From Gimesia alba (GTDB lineage: Bacteria; Planctomycetota; Planctomycetia; Planctomycetales; Planctomycetaceae), in contig NZ_CP036269.1 of assembly GCF_007744675.1 (NCBI RefSeq), forward strand, positions 2,645,546-2,709,545: 64,000 bases of DNA, read 5' to 3'. The notes under the pieces are model-generated. The model made no database searches. It was not told the origin of the DNA and saw nothing but the letters and a program-made list of their open reading frames with translations. The translations under genes and the position numbers were made by a program. Below, in pieces: positions 47,280 to 56,998 of this stretch. Numbering within the stretch: position 1 is the first letter of the stretch; every line of letters begins with the position of its first letter.

Positions 47280-47592
47280 CCGTAGAACTGAACTCTGAAA
47301 ATATTGAAACTGGAATAGCTCTCCTGTGAGAGTTGCACTTAACTATTGTACCTAAGAATGAAAATCCTCGCCAGAGTTGTTTGAGGGCAAAACTAGGAAA
47401 GTACCCGCCGCTGAAAAGGTCTGATCATCGATCCCAATAATTCCCGTTGGTTGTAATTCCGATCGTGCAAAAGTATGCTGCTTTGTAAGGAACCGTCTTC
47501 AGGACTGGTCAGATTCAACATCTCGCTGCTCAACTCTAACTCGTCTCGTGGTACGGGTATAGAATGAATCAACAAGAGGAAGGAAGTCAACA
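47280..47592. other. Divergent intergenic region, nothing distinctive
   Basis: About 310 bases between the membrane-anchored protein gene and the oxidoreductase gene. A GAGGAAGGAAG ribosome site sits at its right end (about 47577-47587). No further feature was found. Confidence 0.4.
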
Positions 47593-48792
47593 ATGGAAAC
47601 AATGAACGGTCAACTCAATCGTAAATTGCGGATGGCACTGGTAGGTGGGGGACAGGGGTCGTTTATCGGTCGGGTACATTCCATTGCCGCCTGCCTGGAT
47701 AATCGGGCCGAGCTGGTGGCAGGGGCTCTGTCGTCCAATCCCGAAAAAGCAAAAGCATCAGCGCCCGCTTATGATATCAAACCGGACCGGGCCTATGGTT
47801 CTATTGAAGAACTGGTCGAGAAAGAGCTTGCACTTCCTGAAGATCAGCGGATTGATTTTGTCAGCATTGCGACTCCTAACTTTACCCATTTTCCGATTGC
47901 CAAAACGGCTGTGGAGGCGGGTTTCAATGTGATCTGTGATAAGCCAATGACCTTTGATCTGGCACAGGCGGAAGAACTGAAAACACTCGTTGAGAAATCA
48001 GGCGTGGTGTTTGCGGTCAGCCATAATTATACCGGTTATCCCCTGGTACGGATGGCGCGGGAAATGATTCTGTCGGGGGAACTGGGCGAGATTCAAGCCG
48101 TTCGCTCCAATTATATTCAGGGATGGTTACGTTCTCGTCTGGAAGAGGAAGAACAAAAGCAGGCTGCCTGGCGCACCGATCCTGCGAAATCGGGCGCCGC
48201 CGGTGCCTTCGGTGATATCGCTACACACGCTTATAACCTGGGCCGATATATGACGGGATTGTTGCCAGAAGAAATTTCATGCAACTTGAAAATTTTCGCC
48301 CCCGGTCGCCAGTTGGATGATTACGGTCATGCCGTGATTCGTTTTCAAAACGGAGCATTAGGTACTGTCACCGCCAGCCAGATTTCACACGGCCGTGAAA
48401 ATGACCTGTTCATCGAGGTCGACGGCACCAAAGGTGCTCTAGCCTGGCGACAGGAAGAACCGAACCAGATGGTGATCCGCCGCAACGGGCAACCACATTC
48501 GCTTTACACGCGCGATCCGAATGCGCCGTTCATGAATGAGATGGGGGCAGCTGCCTGCCGATTACCTGCCGGCCATCCGGAAGCGTTCTTTGAAGCGTTT
48601 GCCAACATTTACCGTGGGGCTTTTGATGCGATGATCAATCGGATTACCGGACAGCCCTTTGAACCCAAAAACACAATCTACCCGAACGTGTACGATGGGG
48701 TGGAAGGGATGTTCTTCATCCAGCAGTCGGTTGCCAGCAGTCATGAAAATGGTGCCTGGCTGCCGTTTCAGTGTGATAGCGCTCGCAGCTAG
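47593..48792 (+). CDS. Gfo/Idh/MocA-family oxidoreductase
   Basis: A 399-residue NAD(P)-dependent dehydrogenase. The nucleotide-binding start 'RMALVGGGQGSFIGRVH' and the family EKP-type motif written here as 'VICDKPMTFDL' are present, followed by the C-terminal sheet domain with 'GAFGDIATHAYNLGRYMTG' carrying the catalytic-region His. There is no signal peptide, unlike many planctomycete relatives, so it is cytoplasmic. It probably oxidises a sugar, inositol or related polyol. Neighbours give no hint of the substrate. Confidence 0.92.
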   Translation: METMNGQLNRKLRMALVGGGQGSFIGRVHSIAACLDNRAELVAGALSSNPEKAKASAPAYDIKPDRAYGSIEELVEKELALPEDQRIDFVSIATPNFTHFPIAKTAVEAGFNVICDKPMTFDLAQAEELKTLVEKSGVVFAVSHNYTGYPLVRMAREMILSGELGEIQAVRSNYIQGWLRSRLEEEEQKQAAWRTDPAKSGAAGAFGDIATHAYNLGRYMTGLLPEEISCNLKIFAPGRQLDDYGHAVIRFQNGALGTVTASQISHGRENDLFIEVDGTKGALAWRQEEPNQMVIRRNGQPHSLYTRDPNAPFMNEMGAAACRLPAGHPEAFFEAFANIYRGAFDAMINRITGQPFEPKNTIYPNVYDGVEGMFFIQQSVASSHENGAWLPFQCDSARS

Positions 48793-48900
48793 GATTTGAT
48801 GAGCTGTTTGATCAAGTCTGATACGTCTGCAATCCGGAAGGATGGATTGTGGTGTTATTTTTACGTACTGAAATAAAGAGAATCGGGAAGTTGGTGTTTC

Positions 48901-50472
48901 ATGAAGAACCTTCCGCTGCATTATCAAATTTTAATTGCTTTGATCGCAGGGACACTTCTCGGTTTTGCTTTTAATCCAGGTGAAATCTCGCTGGAAGATC
49001 TGTCGTTGACGATCAAACCGTCAGACGCTGGTTATCAGGTTTCACAGGAAAACGGGGCACAGGACCAGAAAGAGTATCAATTCAAAGACCGCGCGGAATT
49101 AGTCAAGCGGTATCCCGAATTGAAAAGCCTGTTTGTCAAAGGAGAGCTTGAGAAACCAGTGACACTGGAAGTCACCGGTCGCTCCATACACATTGTCGAT
49201 TCATTCAAGAAAGTCGAATTGACTTACACCCGGACTGTGAATGAACAGAGCACAGTGACTTCGTATTCTGCGCCGAGCGGTGAAGCGTTGGTGAAAACTT
49301 ATCCGCAGTGGAAGGTCGACTATGAGTTGTTCGGGCTCGGTATTTCTCAGACAGTGATGGCGATTTCCAAGTGGGTCGGGGACTTGTTTCTACGACTACT
49401 GAAAATGGTGACGATTCCTCTGATTGTGACCTCGTTGATTACCGGCATAGCCAGCCTGGGAAATGCGGCTCGGTTTGGCGCCATGTTTTCACGGACACTG
49501 CTGTATTATCTTTCGACCAGCCTGCTGGCGATTTTTACCGGGATTTTTGTTGTGAATCTGATCCGGCCCGGGATTGGGGCCGTGTTGCCGGGTGGTAATG
49601 GGTCTCTCTCTTCCGGGCAGGAATCCATCAGTTCCATTTTTCTGGAGATGATTGATCGCCTGGTTCCTACGAACATTATTCACTCGTTAGGTGAAGGGGA
49701 ATTTCTTTCGATCATTTCATTCAGCATGCTGACCGGAATCTTTATTCTGCTGGTGGGGGGGAAGCATGGCAAAGTCATGACGGACTTTTTCCAGGCCGGT
49801 TTTGAAGTCATGATGCGGATGACAATGTTTATCATCAGTCTGGCACCGATTGGCGTGCTGGCGTTTATGGTGTATGCCGTCTCGTCTCAGGGGATTGAAA
49901 TTTTCAAAATACTGAGCTGGTACATGGCGGCTGTCTTTCTCGCGTTATTGATTCATGCGGTGGTGATTTTACCCTGTCTGCTGAAATTTGTCGCACAACG
50001 CTCTCCACTGGAATTTGCCCGTGCCATGAGTCCGGCGTTAATGACGGCTTTTTCAACGGCGTCTTCCAACGGGACGCTGCCTTTGACGATGAGTTGTGTG
50101 GAAGAAAATGCGGAGATTTCCAACGAAGTCAGTTCGTTTGTGCTTCCGTTGGGAGCGACGATCAATATGGATGGGACGGCGTTATATGAAGCAGTTGCCG
50201 TGCTGTTTATTGCACAAGCCTATACGGGAGAAGTGATGCCGCTTTCCCAGCAGCTTGTGGTGGCGATTACCGCTTTGCTGGCGAGTATTGGTGCTGCCGG
50301 CATTCCACATGCGGGTCTGGTGATGATGGCGATTGTCTTGCAGGCAGTGGGGCTACCGCTCGAGGCACAAGGAGTGATCATCGCTGTGGACCGGGTACTG
50401 GATATGTGCCGAACGTCTGTGAACGTCTGGAGTGACTCCTGTGGCTGTGCCGTCATTGAACGCTATCGCTAA
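48901..50472 (+). CDS. Dicarboxylate/amino acid:cation symporter with large periplasmic insert
   Basis: A 523-residue DAACS (GltP/DctA) transporter. Core motifs are intact: 'TAFSTASSNGTLPLTMSCVEEN' (serine-rich hairpin region), 'LPLGATINMDGTALYEAVAVLFIAQ' and 'GAAGIPHAGLVMM' with hairpin 2, and 'DRVLDMCRTSVNVWSDS'. Unusually, helix 1 (residues about 7-25) is followed by about 110 polar residues before helix 2, containing two similar stretches ('ELVKRYPELKS' and 'ALVKTYPQWKV'). The family normally has a short loop there. Substrate: glutamate, aspartate or a C4-dicarboxylate, driven by H+ or Na+. Confidence 0.92.
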   Translation: MKNLPLHYQILIALIAGTLLGFAFNPGEISLEDLSLTIKPSDAGYQVSQENGAQDQKEYQFKDRAELVKRYPELKSLFVKGELEKPVTLEVTGRSIHIVDSFKKVELTYTRTVNEQSTVTSYSAPSGEALVKTYPQWKVDYELFGLGISQTVMAISKWVGDLFLRLLKMVTIPLIVTSLITGIASLGNAARFGAMFSRTLLYYLSTSLLAIFTGIFVVNLIRPGIGAVLPGGNGSLSSGQESISSIFLEMIDRLVPTNIIHSLGEGEFLSIISFSMLTGIFILLVGGKHGKVMTDFFQAGFEVMMRMTMFIISLAPIGVLAFMVYAVSSQGIEIFKILSWYMAAVFLALLIHAVVILPCLLKFVAQRSPLEFARAMSPALMTAFSTASSNGTLPLTMSCVEENAEISNEVSSFVLPLGATINMDGTALYEAVAVLFIAQAYTGEVMPLSQQLVVAITALLASIGAAGIPHAGLVMMAIVLQAVGLPLEAQGVIIAVDRVLDMCRTSVNVWSDSCGCAVIERYR

Positions 50473-50679
50473 GCGATTCCGGGCTGTCTGTCTGGTGCCA
50501 AGTTCACTGCAAGCTGCTAAAAACCGGAGTTGAGTGAGATTTCCTGAGGGAGAACCGATTCAATCGTCACAACCGGACTCGGGAGTATTTTACCGGCACC
50601 TGCCTGTCGATAGGAGAATATAGAGCATTCCGCTCAGTTTCTCGCATATTTTGTATCGGCGCTTCTTGGATCAGGTGAC

Positions 50680-52242
50680 ATGGAACAAACAATCACCCCA
50701 CCTCTGGAATGGGTTCAAACCATTTGTGACCAGTTTACGGAGATCACCGGCTGGCCCTTACGGTTCACTCCCGCCAAGCCGGGAGAGCGAAAATCGCTGG
50801 AAGCCGAGCTGTGCCAGAGCGAGAAATACTGCTGGTATGAATCGATCGAAGATGGTAATCGCTGCCTGGGTTATCTTTATCTGTCGCTTCCCGAAGAGAC
50901 CGCCAATGATCACCTGTTTGTGACGGCGATCAAATTTGCGGAACTGGTGGGCGGTCTGATTTCGCGCATTGAAACCATGAGTTCCTCATTAGAGACGAAG
51001 AATAAGGAAGTTTCCACGCTGGTGGATGTCGGCCTGTCTGTGACAAAACAGGAGGCATTACAGGATTCGTTGCAGAAACTTCTGGAAGCGGCTTTGCAAC
51101 TTACCGGTTTTCGAGCTGCGGGTTTCTTTTTGTTGAATTCCGAATCGAATCAGTTATCACTGCGGGTTCAGTATTGCCTGACTGCATTTGAGATTCCCTT
51201 TCATCGCCGAAAATTATCAGAATCTCCCCCTGATCTGGAAGCATTCGCCAAGGATGGGTTGATTATCAATCGCCAGGACACACCAGAACTGGCGCGCTGG
51301 TTGCCGGAAGGTTGCCTGACGGGGATCTGTGTTTCGGTGCAGTCTGATTCAGGGCCGTTTGGAACTCTGTGGGCATTCGACCGGCGTGCCCGCCATCTAA
51401 ATGAGCGAGATGTCCATGTTTTGAAATCCATCGGAGCACAGGTCAGTACGATTCTGGAACGAGCGGTCTTAATTAAAGAGAGCCAGAATCAGCTGCGTCT
51501 GAAAAAAGAACTGAAGGTGATCTCGGAATCGTTTCCTGCGGAATTCGCTGAGGAATCGACGCAGGATCGTGAATTTCAGATTGCCGTCCAGTCGATCAGC
51601 CATCATGAAGTGGGGGGCGATTTATGCGAATTTATTTCACTGGGTCCGCATGTGACCTGTTTTGCGCTGGGTGATGCATCGGGGGATAGTATTCCTGCTG
51701 CCGTCGTGATGGCTTCGGTTCGCGGCGCTTTACGTACGTTGACGGAAGGTCCGATCGAACAGGCGAAAGACACTCGGTTTGTGATTGGGCGGATCAATAC
51801 TGCCCTGTATCATACGTCCTTGCCTCATCAGTTTATGAGCATGATGTATGGGGTGATCGATACGCAGAACCGGACGTTTACCTATACCAATGCCGGACAT
51901 CCCGCGCCATTCTGGGTGCATAAGGGGAAGATCACGAGTTTAACTTCGCATGGGATGCTGTTAGGCGTTACCGAATCAAACGAGTATGATTATTCCGTGA
52001 TTCCCATCTGTACGAATGACATTGTGGTTGGGTTCAGTGATGGCATCAGCGAAGCCATGAGCAGCGAACGCAAAATGTTTCGTTCGGACGGAATTATGAA
52101 CGTCCTGAAAAATCACACAGAGGATACGGCGGAAGAAGTGATGCAGGGTATCTGGACCAAACTGCAAAAACACCTGGAGGGTGGAAACGACGGGGATGAC
52201 CGGACGTTGATGGTCCTGAAATTTGCGCGGTGTACCGAGTAA
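50680..52242 (+). CDS. GAF-SpoIIE (PP2C-type) phosphatase
   Basis: A 520-residue cytoplasmic protein. After an N-terminal region of about 95 residues, a coiled linker leads to a GAF domain (about 110-260: 'LQKLLEAALQLTGFRAAGFFLLNSESNQLSLRVQYCL'). The SpoIIE domain (about 300-518) has 'VGGDLCEFISLGPHVTCFALGDASGDSIPAA', 'TNAGHPAPFWV', 'DIVVGFSDGISEAM' and 'DDRTLMVLK', the metal-binding Asp motifs of this family. It should dephosphorylate an anti-sigma-factor antagonist or similar Ser/Thr-phosphoprotein under control of the GAF ligand. No antagonist or switch kinase gene is adjacent. Confidence 0.92.
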   Translation: MEQTITPPLEWVQTICDQFTEITGWPLRFTPAKPGERKSLEAELCQSEKYCWYESIEDGNRCLGYLYLSLPEETANDHLFVTAIKFAELVGGLISRIETMSSSLETKNKEVSTLVDVGLSVTKQEALQDSLQKLLEAALQLTGFRAAGFFLLNSESNQLSLRVQYCLTAFEIPFHRRKLSESPPDLEAFAKDGLIINRQDTPELARWLPEGCLTGICVSVQSDSGPFGTLWAFDRRARHLNERDVHVLKSIGAQVSTILERAVLIKESQNQLRLKKELKVISESFPAEFAEESTQDREFQIAVQSISHHEVGGDLCEFISLGPHVTCFALGDASGDSIPAAVVMASVRGALRTLTEGPIEQAKDTRFVIGRINTALYHTSLPHQFMSMMYGVIDTQNRTFTYTNAGHPAPFWVHKGKITSLTSHGMLLGVTESNEYDYSVIPICTNDIVVGFSDGISEAMSSERKMFRSDGIMNVLKNHTEDTAEEVMQGIWTKLQKHLEGGNDGDDRTLMVLKFARCTE

Positions 52243-52268
52243 AATTCAACGGACCCTGATTGTCTTCG

Positions 52269-53537
52269 TTAGCCGACCACTCGAAATCGACGTTGAACAT
52301 CATCGTTACTCGACGCCTGCTTGCTGTGCCATTCCGGTGGTGCTTCCGCTGTGATTTCGATACTGGAGTCCGTATCGGGCGTCTGCGACAATTTCAGTTC
52401 CGGTTTGGTGGTGGCGACCAATTCCGTTCGACTCGGTTTGAGTGCCGGTTGTTGAATCCAGCGGTTGAGACGTAAGACCTGTGAACGGGGCGCTGTGACA
52501 GGAAAATGAGAGCAGCGGTAGCTTTTCTGATCCTGATTTTTCCAGATGCTGGCAAACTCCGGTCCGAGCAATGACAGATTCAGCGATGGCTCTCCATCGA
52601 GAATGGATTGCTGAATCATATGGGCGATGAGTGCGGTGATCACTTCCGGGGACGCATTTTTCTGGCGGCCTAATGCGAGGTAATCGGTACCGTGGGCGTG
52701 CTGGAGTCCGTAAGCACAAGCAACCAGAGTGTGGTTGATAAACAGGGCATCAATGCGCGCGAGCCCCGCGCGAACAGCAGGCCCGTGCAGATCGCGGAGA
52801 AAGGCTAGTTTTCTGCTGTTGGAAAACGAACCGCCGGCGATGGTGGTCTGGTTTCCAAATGAAAATTCCATCTGTTCAAATTCGGTCCAGAGATCCCAGC
52901 GGGGATTCCAGCCGGGAGCGAGTGGATCTTCCAGTTGCGAGCGATAAAAGGCAACGCGTCCTGTTTTTGAAATGGATTGCTCTGCAGAAAAGATCTGTTG
53001 TTGTGTGTCTGTTGAACGACTGGAGAGATAGGAAGTCCAGTCTGTCTCCTGGGTGTTTACAAGAGGCAACTGTTGCCAGACGGCCTGGCTTCCCTGAAAA
53101 CCGACCGACTTGAATGCGTTCGCGGTTCGTTTGCGATCGAGACCATCCTGATCAATATATCGCAGGTCAATCAGATCCCAGTCACGCTTGGAATTGCGAA
53201 GGTGCCGCATGGCGGTGACCATGGTGGCGGCCGGATTCTGACCGATCTGGCTGAAGAATGCGCCCCAGCCATCAAGTGGATAGGTCAGGACGCGCATCGT
53301 TCCCATTTTTGTAGGAACCGGTTTCACAACCAGAGGCACAATGCCGATGACTTTATTTCCCAGTGTCACCATCAGCGTGCGCAGTTTGAGCCCTTCGCCG
53401 AAATGTTCCCAGTACTGTTCCAGAAACTCAGGGGAATGCGCAAACGTGACCCCTTTGGTTTTGCCGAGCAGGGAGCGCCAAGCCAGCCGAAAATTATCGA
53501 TTCGATCGATGTCGTTGATTTCCGCAACTGTGATCAT
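52269..53537 (-). CDS. GNAT-fold (BioF2/CelD-like) acyltransferase
   Basis: A 422-residue protein of the acetyltransferase group often named CelD/BcsL or BioF2-like. 'GVTFAHSPEFLEQYWEHFGEGLKLRTLMVTLGNKVIGIVPLVV' (about 30-75) is the typical first domain, and 'SNSRKLAFLRDLHGPAVRAGLARIDALFINHTLVACAYGL' (about 245-285) the acyl-transfer core, followed by 'DYLALGRQKNASPEVITALIAHMIQQSILDG'. The last 80 residues are low-complexity. Members often act in exopolysaccharide or cell-surface modification; the substrate is unknown here. Convergent with the GAF-SpoIIE gene (26-base gap). Confidence 0.8.
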   Translation of the reverse strand: MITVAEINDIDRIDNFRLAWRSLLGKTKGVTFAHSPEFLEQYWEHFGEGLKLRTLMVTLGNKVIGIVPLVVKPVPTKMGTMRVLTYPLDGWGAFFSQIGQNPAATMVTAMRHLRNSKRDWDLIDLRYIDQDGLDRKRTANAFKSVGFQGSQAVWQQLPLVNTQETDWTSYLSSRSTDTQQQIFSAEQSISKTGRVAFYRSQLEDPLAPGWNPRWDLWTEFEQMEFSFGNQTTIAGGSFSNSRKLAFLRDLHGPAVRAGLARIDALFINHTLVACAYGLQHAHGTDYLALGRQKNASPEVITALIAHMIQQSILDGEPSLNLSLLGPEFASIWKNQDQKSYRCSHFPVTAPRSQVLRLNRWIQQPALKPSRTELVATTKPELKLSQTPDTDSSIEITAEAPPEWHSKQASSNDDVQRRFRVVG

Positions 53538-53859
53538 GGTTGGCTCCGGTACTGGCTGAGAAGAAGCGAATGTTACATCATTCTTAAAGTCACTTTAAAT
53601 AGAATCGCAACAATCATGCCACTTTCCCGGTAGAGACAGACGGCTTCTGTGATTTCCTCTCGGAACCCGTCGTTGGCACAGAATGCACTGATAACGCGTT
53701 GGGAATATTCCGGTTATCCTTGGCGCGTCGACTTTAACCATAACCAGAGAGTCGGTAATGGATGCTGACGACACGCTGGCGCGCTAGATTGACGTTGCTT
53801 TTTCTCAACGTGATTCGAGCTTGTGTTGAGAAAAAACAACGTGCTCTCTGAGCAGAGAA
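53538..53859. other. Intergenic region with an 18-bp inverted repeat
   Basis: Between two same-strand genes. The arms 53792-53809 (acgttgctttttctcaac) and 53825-53842 are complementary at 17 of 18 positions around a 15-base loop, close to the 3' end of the HEAT-repeat gene. This could end that gene's transcript, though a clean U-tract is missing. No ORF is credible. Confidence 0.5.
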
Positions 53860-55950
53860 TCAGCTTCCCAGTTTTTTGAGTGCTGCTTCAGCTGCTTTTT
53901 TGACGCGTGGATCTTTATCTTTCAAGCCTTGTTCCAGAGCCTGTTTGATTTCAGGAGTGTTGATGCCGAAGTCACCGAGGCTGATTGCAGCTTCCAGGCG
54001 GGCATCTGGATTTTGATGATCCGTGATGACTTTCGCCATACTGGGGGCAGCTTTCTGTGCTCTTTGTGGTGTCGGGTCAATCTTAGCCAGTGCCCAGAGG
54101 GTGACCGTATTTTCCATTCCATTATGTGCAGAGAGTTCTTTTTCGAGGGAAGGAATTGCCGATTTTGATGCGGCACCAAATCGGGCCAGAGCATAAGTGG
54201 CAATCATCCGCAGCTCGCGATCTCCGGAAGAAAGGTAGGGGGTGATCAGCGGTACGGCAGAGGCAGCAGCCTTTGGCCCAATCTCTGCCAGTGCAGAGAT
54301 CAGTTCCATAGTCACGCGTGGGTTTTCTTCTTTCTTGAGGGCTTCGGTGAGAGCCGCGACGGCTGGTTCACCCAGGGGGCCTGTCAGAGAAATGGCGTTT
54401 GCTGCTTCGCGACGGACCAGTGGGTTTTCGTCGGAGAGGACTTTAATCAAACCAGGCAGGGCCGCTTTGACGGTTTCGGGATCTGTGGGATTATCACGGA
54501 CGAGTGCCCAGGCGCAAACCAGACGGAAGCGTTCGTCTTCATCGGAAGCGGATGCATATTGTTTAATCAGTGGTAATGCTTTTTTGCTACCGATTTTGGA
54601 AAGCGCATAGACGGCTGCATTTCTGGTTTTACCGGTTGACGTTTTGAGAATGTCGAGCAACTGCGGTTCCACCTGAATCGCGGCGGGACCCATTTCTCCC
54701 AAGCTGGTAATTGCTGTCTGGCTGACATCCGGATCAGGTGAATTGATGAGCTTGACCAATTCCGGAATCGATGATTTCGCAGAGGCACCGATTTCACCCA
54801 GAACATGGACAGCAAGCAATTTCAAAGGCGAGTCTTTGGCCAGCATTTCATTTAAAGCAGGGACGGATGCTTCGCCGATCGAAGACAGGGCAGACGCGCT
54901 GGTCAGGGTTAACGCAACAGGACCTGCCTGCATTGCCGATGCGAGTTGCGGGACAGCACTGGCCGCATCAGGTCCGATGTCTCCCAGAGAAGCGGCAGCA
55001 TCGAGTTTCACACTCAACTCTGAGTCAGAGAGGAGTTTGGTTAGTTCGGGAACAGCAGACTTTGCTGCGGCACCAAACTCTCCCAACGCGATTGCCGCAT
55101 TGGCACGCACTTCCGGTGACGCATTTGACAGTAATGCGGTCAATGCGGGAACGACCTCTTTGGGACTGGCGTTGATGGTTCCCAGAGCGTGAGCCGCCCG
55201 CCAGACGAGATTGGGATCATCTACCTTTTTCACGATTTTGAGCAGAGTGGGAATTGCTGATTCGCCTTGCGATCCCATCTGAGCGATCACATCACAGATT
55301 TTTTCGCATTCCGTGTGATGATCTGCGGCGTGTTCTTTTTTCAATGTTTCCAATAACGGTTTGACGGCTGGTTCGCCAATTTCTGCAAGCCCGGTAGCGG
55401 CATCAGAACGGACTTCATTCATAGAGACATCCAGACCGTCCAGTAAAACTTTGATCGCCTGCTTTAAGTTTTCCTTGTTGTCCGGATCAATAGAGGCAAC
55501 TGCGCGGGCGGCAGCGACATTCAAATAGGTGTTATTGCTTTCCATCAGGGGGACGATTTGTTTGATCGCCGGTTTCGAAGCGGGACCGATCTGTCTTAAT
55601 GCCTGCAATGTATTGTATTTGAGAATGATTGAGTAGCTTCGCAGAATTTTTGTTAATTCTGGTACCGCTGCCGCTGAATCGGGGCCAATTTTTCCCAAAG
55701 CGATGATGGCTTCACTGCGTGATGCGACAGACCCCGTTTTGACCACCTGGATCAATGCCGGAACTGCAGATTTCGCATTGGACCCGAGTTCCCCAAGTTG
55801 ATGCGCGGCGAGTGCCTGCTGATCTTCGTTCTCACCCTTCAGTTGAAGAATCAGGGAATCAATGTCAGGAGATTGTGCAAAGAGATTTTCAGTCGCAAAG
55901 AGACAAAGCGACAAAAAAAGACCTGCTGTGATTAACTGACGCATGGGCAT
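53860..55950 (-). CDS. Exported HEAT-repeat protein
   Basis: A 696-residue protein with a signal peptide (hydrophobic about residues 7-25, ending in LFAQ). The rest is made of about 17 HEAT/PBS-lyase type repeats of 35-39 residues, such as 'SKSAVPALIQVVKTGSVASRSEAIIALGKIGPDSAAAVPELTKIL' and 'VRANAAIALGEFGAAAKSAVPELTKLL'. It should form a curved alpha-solenoid for protein binding on the periplasmic side. The repeats are similar to each other, so array length may vary between strains. No enzymatic domain. Confidence 0.92.
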   Translation of the reverse strand: MPMRQLITAGLFLSLCLFATENLFAQSPDIDSLILQLKGENEDQQALAAHQLGELGSNAKSAVPALIQVVKTGSVASRSEAIIALGKIGPDSAAAVPELTKILRSYSIILKYNTLQALRQIGPASKPAIKQIVPLMESNNTYLNVAAARAVASIDPDNKENLKQAIKVLLDGLDVSMNEVRSDAATGLAEIGEPAVKPLLETLKKEHAADHHTECEKICDVIAQMGSQGESAIPTLLKIVKKVDDPNLVWRAAHALGTINASPKEVVPALTALLSNASPEVRANAAIALGEFGAAAKSAVPELTKLLSDSELSVKLDAAASLGDIGPDAASAVPQLASAMQAGPVALTLTSASALSSIGEASVPALNEMLAKDSPLKLLAVHVLGEIGASAKSSIPELVKLINSPDPDVSQTAITSLGEMGPAAIQVEPQLLDILKTSTGKTRNAAVYALSKIGSKKALPLIKQYASASDEDERFRLVCAWALVRDNPTDPETVKAALPGLIKVLSDENPLVRREAANAISLTGPLGEPAVAALTEALKKEENPRVTMELISALAEIGPKAAASAVPLITPYLSSGDRELRMIATYALARFGAASKSAIPSLEKELSAHNGMENTVTLWALAKIDPTPQRAQKAAPSMAKVITDHQNPDARLEAAISLGDFGINTPEIKQALEQGLKDKDPRVKKAAEAALKKLGS

Positions 55951-56200
55951 GTTTCCTGCTGATCATCGTTGAGAATGCCAAATTTTCTGAAAGGTAAAGA
56001 ATTCATGATCCCTTCAGATTTAAAGACTGGCGAAATAGAGACGAGAACATTAAACTATGTTATTATAGATATCATGAATGGTATCAAAAAATCAAGTAAT
56101 TCCACTCGGATTCATCAGGAAATCACATAAGCCTTTCCCAAGCGAAGTGCGAAACTCAGTGGCGGGGCTTAGCATTCAATTTACGTTTAGAGGTAAAGAG

Positions 56201-56971
56201 ATGAAAACAGTAATGCGCAAAGCGACCTTGCCAGGATTGTGTTTGATAGTACTGTTTTCCGCGGTGCATCTGCTGCCGGCGGGTCCCTGGTATTCGGGAA
56301 GTAATATTCACTACTGGCCGGGGCGTTACAGCCCTGCGATTTTCACTCCCTGGTATGGCGGTGGGTATTACACTGGCAACTGGGGTGGGTGGGGCGATAC
56401 CCGTTCCGCTCTGATTCGTGCACAGGGACAGGCCATGGTGGATCGTTCCAGGTCAATGGTCAATTATGAAGAGGCTCGCGCCAAGTATCTCGATAACCAG
56501 AAGAAGCTGGCGGAGACTTATGTCGAACGACAAAAGGCACAGCGGGCTTACAATCAGGAACGTGCTGCGATGGAAAAAGAGCAAGCAGCACAGCGAGAAG
56601 CAGAACGTGAAAAGCGGGTTGCTGAAAATAAGAAACGTAGAGAGAGCGGGAGTAGTGTCTACTTTGAAGCCGGCTTTACTCAAAGTGATGTCAAGTTAAG
56701 TGCCAGCCAGCTTAACCCGGCAACCGGGAAAATTTCCTGGCCCGAGTCTTTGATGGGATCGGAATATGAAGCCTCGCGTGAAAAAATGCAGAAACTGTTT
56801 TCTCTGCGCGATTCGACAGGCGCCACTTCTGATATTTCACAGCAGATTTATGCGGAAGCGCAGAAGATGAAAAATCAACTGCGTGGCCAGATTCGGGATA
56901 TGCTCCCCAATGACTATCTGGCAGCACGTCGTTTCATCGAAGGTCTGGCCAACATGGGCAAGACTGCATAA
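56201..56971 (+). CDS. Exported coiled-coil protein of unknown function
   Basis: 256 residues from the ATG at 56201, preceded by AGAGGTAAAGAG; a frame opening at 56078 would place the signal peptide in the middle. Signal peptide (about residues 9-25), then a short Trp/Tyr/Gly-rich stretch ('YSGSNIHYWPGRYSPAIFTPWYGGGYYTGNWGGWG'), a charged coiled coil (about 85-150) and a polar C-terminus with 'LPNDYLAARRFIEGLANMG'. No known domain. It precedes fhcC by 27 bases. Confidence 0.75.
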   Translation: MKTVMRKATLPGLCLIVLFSAVHLLPAGPWYSGSNIHYWPGRYSPAIFTPWYGGGYYTGNWGGWGDTRSALIRAQGQAMVDRSRSMVNYEEARAKYLDNQKKLAETYVERQKAQRAYNQERAAMEKEQAAQREAEREKRVAENKKRRESGSSVYFEAGFTQSDVKLSASQLNPATGKISWPESLMGSEYEASREKMQKLFSLRDSTGATSDISQQIYAEAQKMKNQLRGQIRDMLPNDYLAARRFIEGLANMGKTA

Positions 56972-56998
56972 CGCAAGCTGATAAAGAAACACTTTCGC

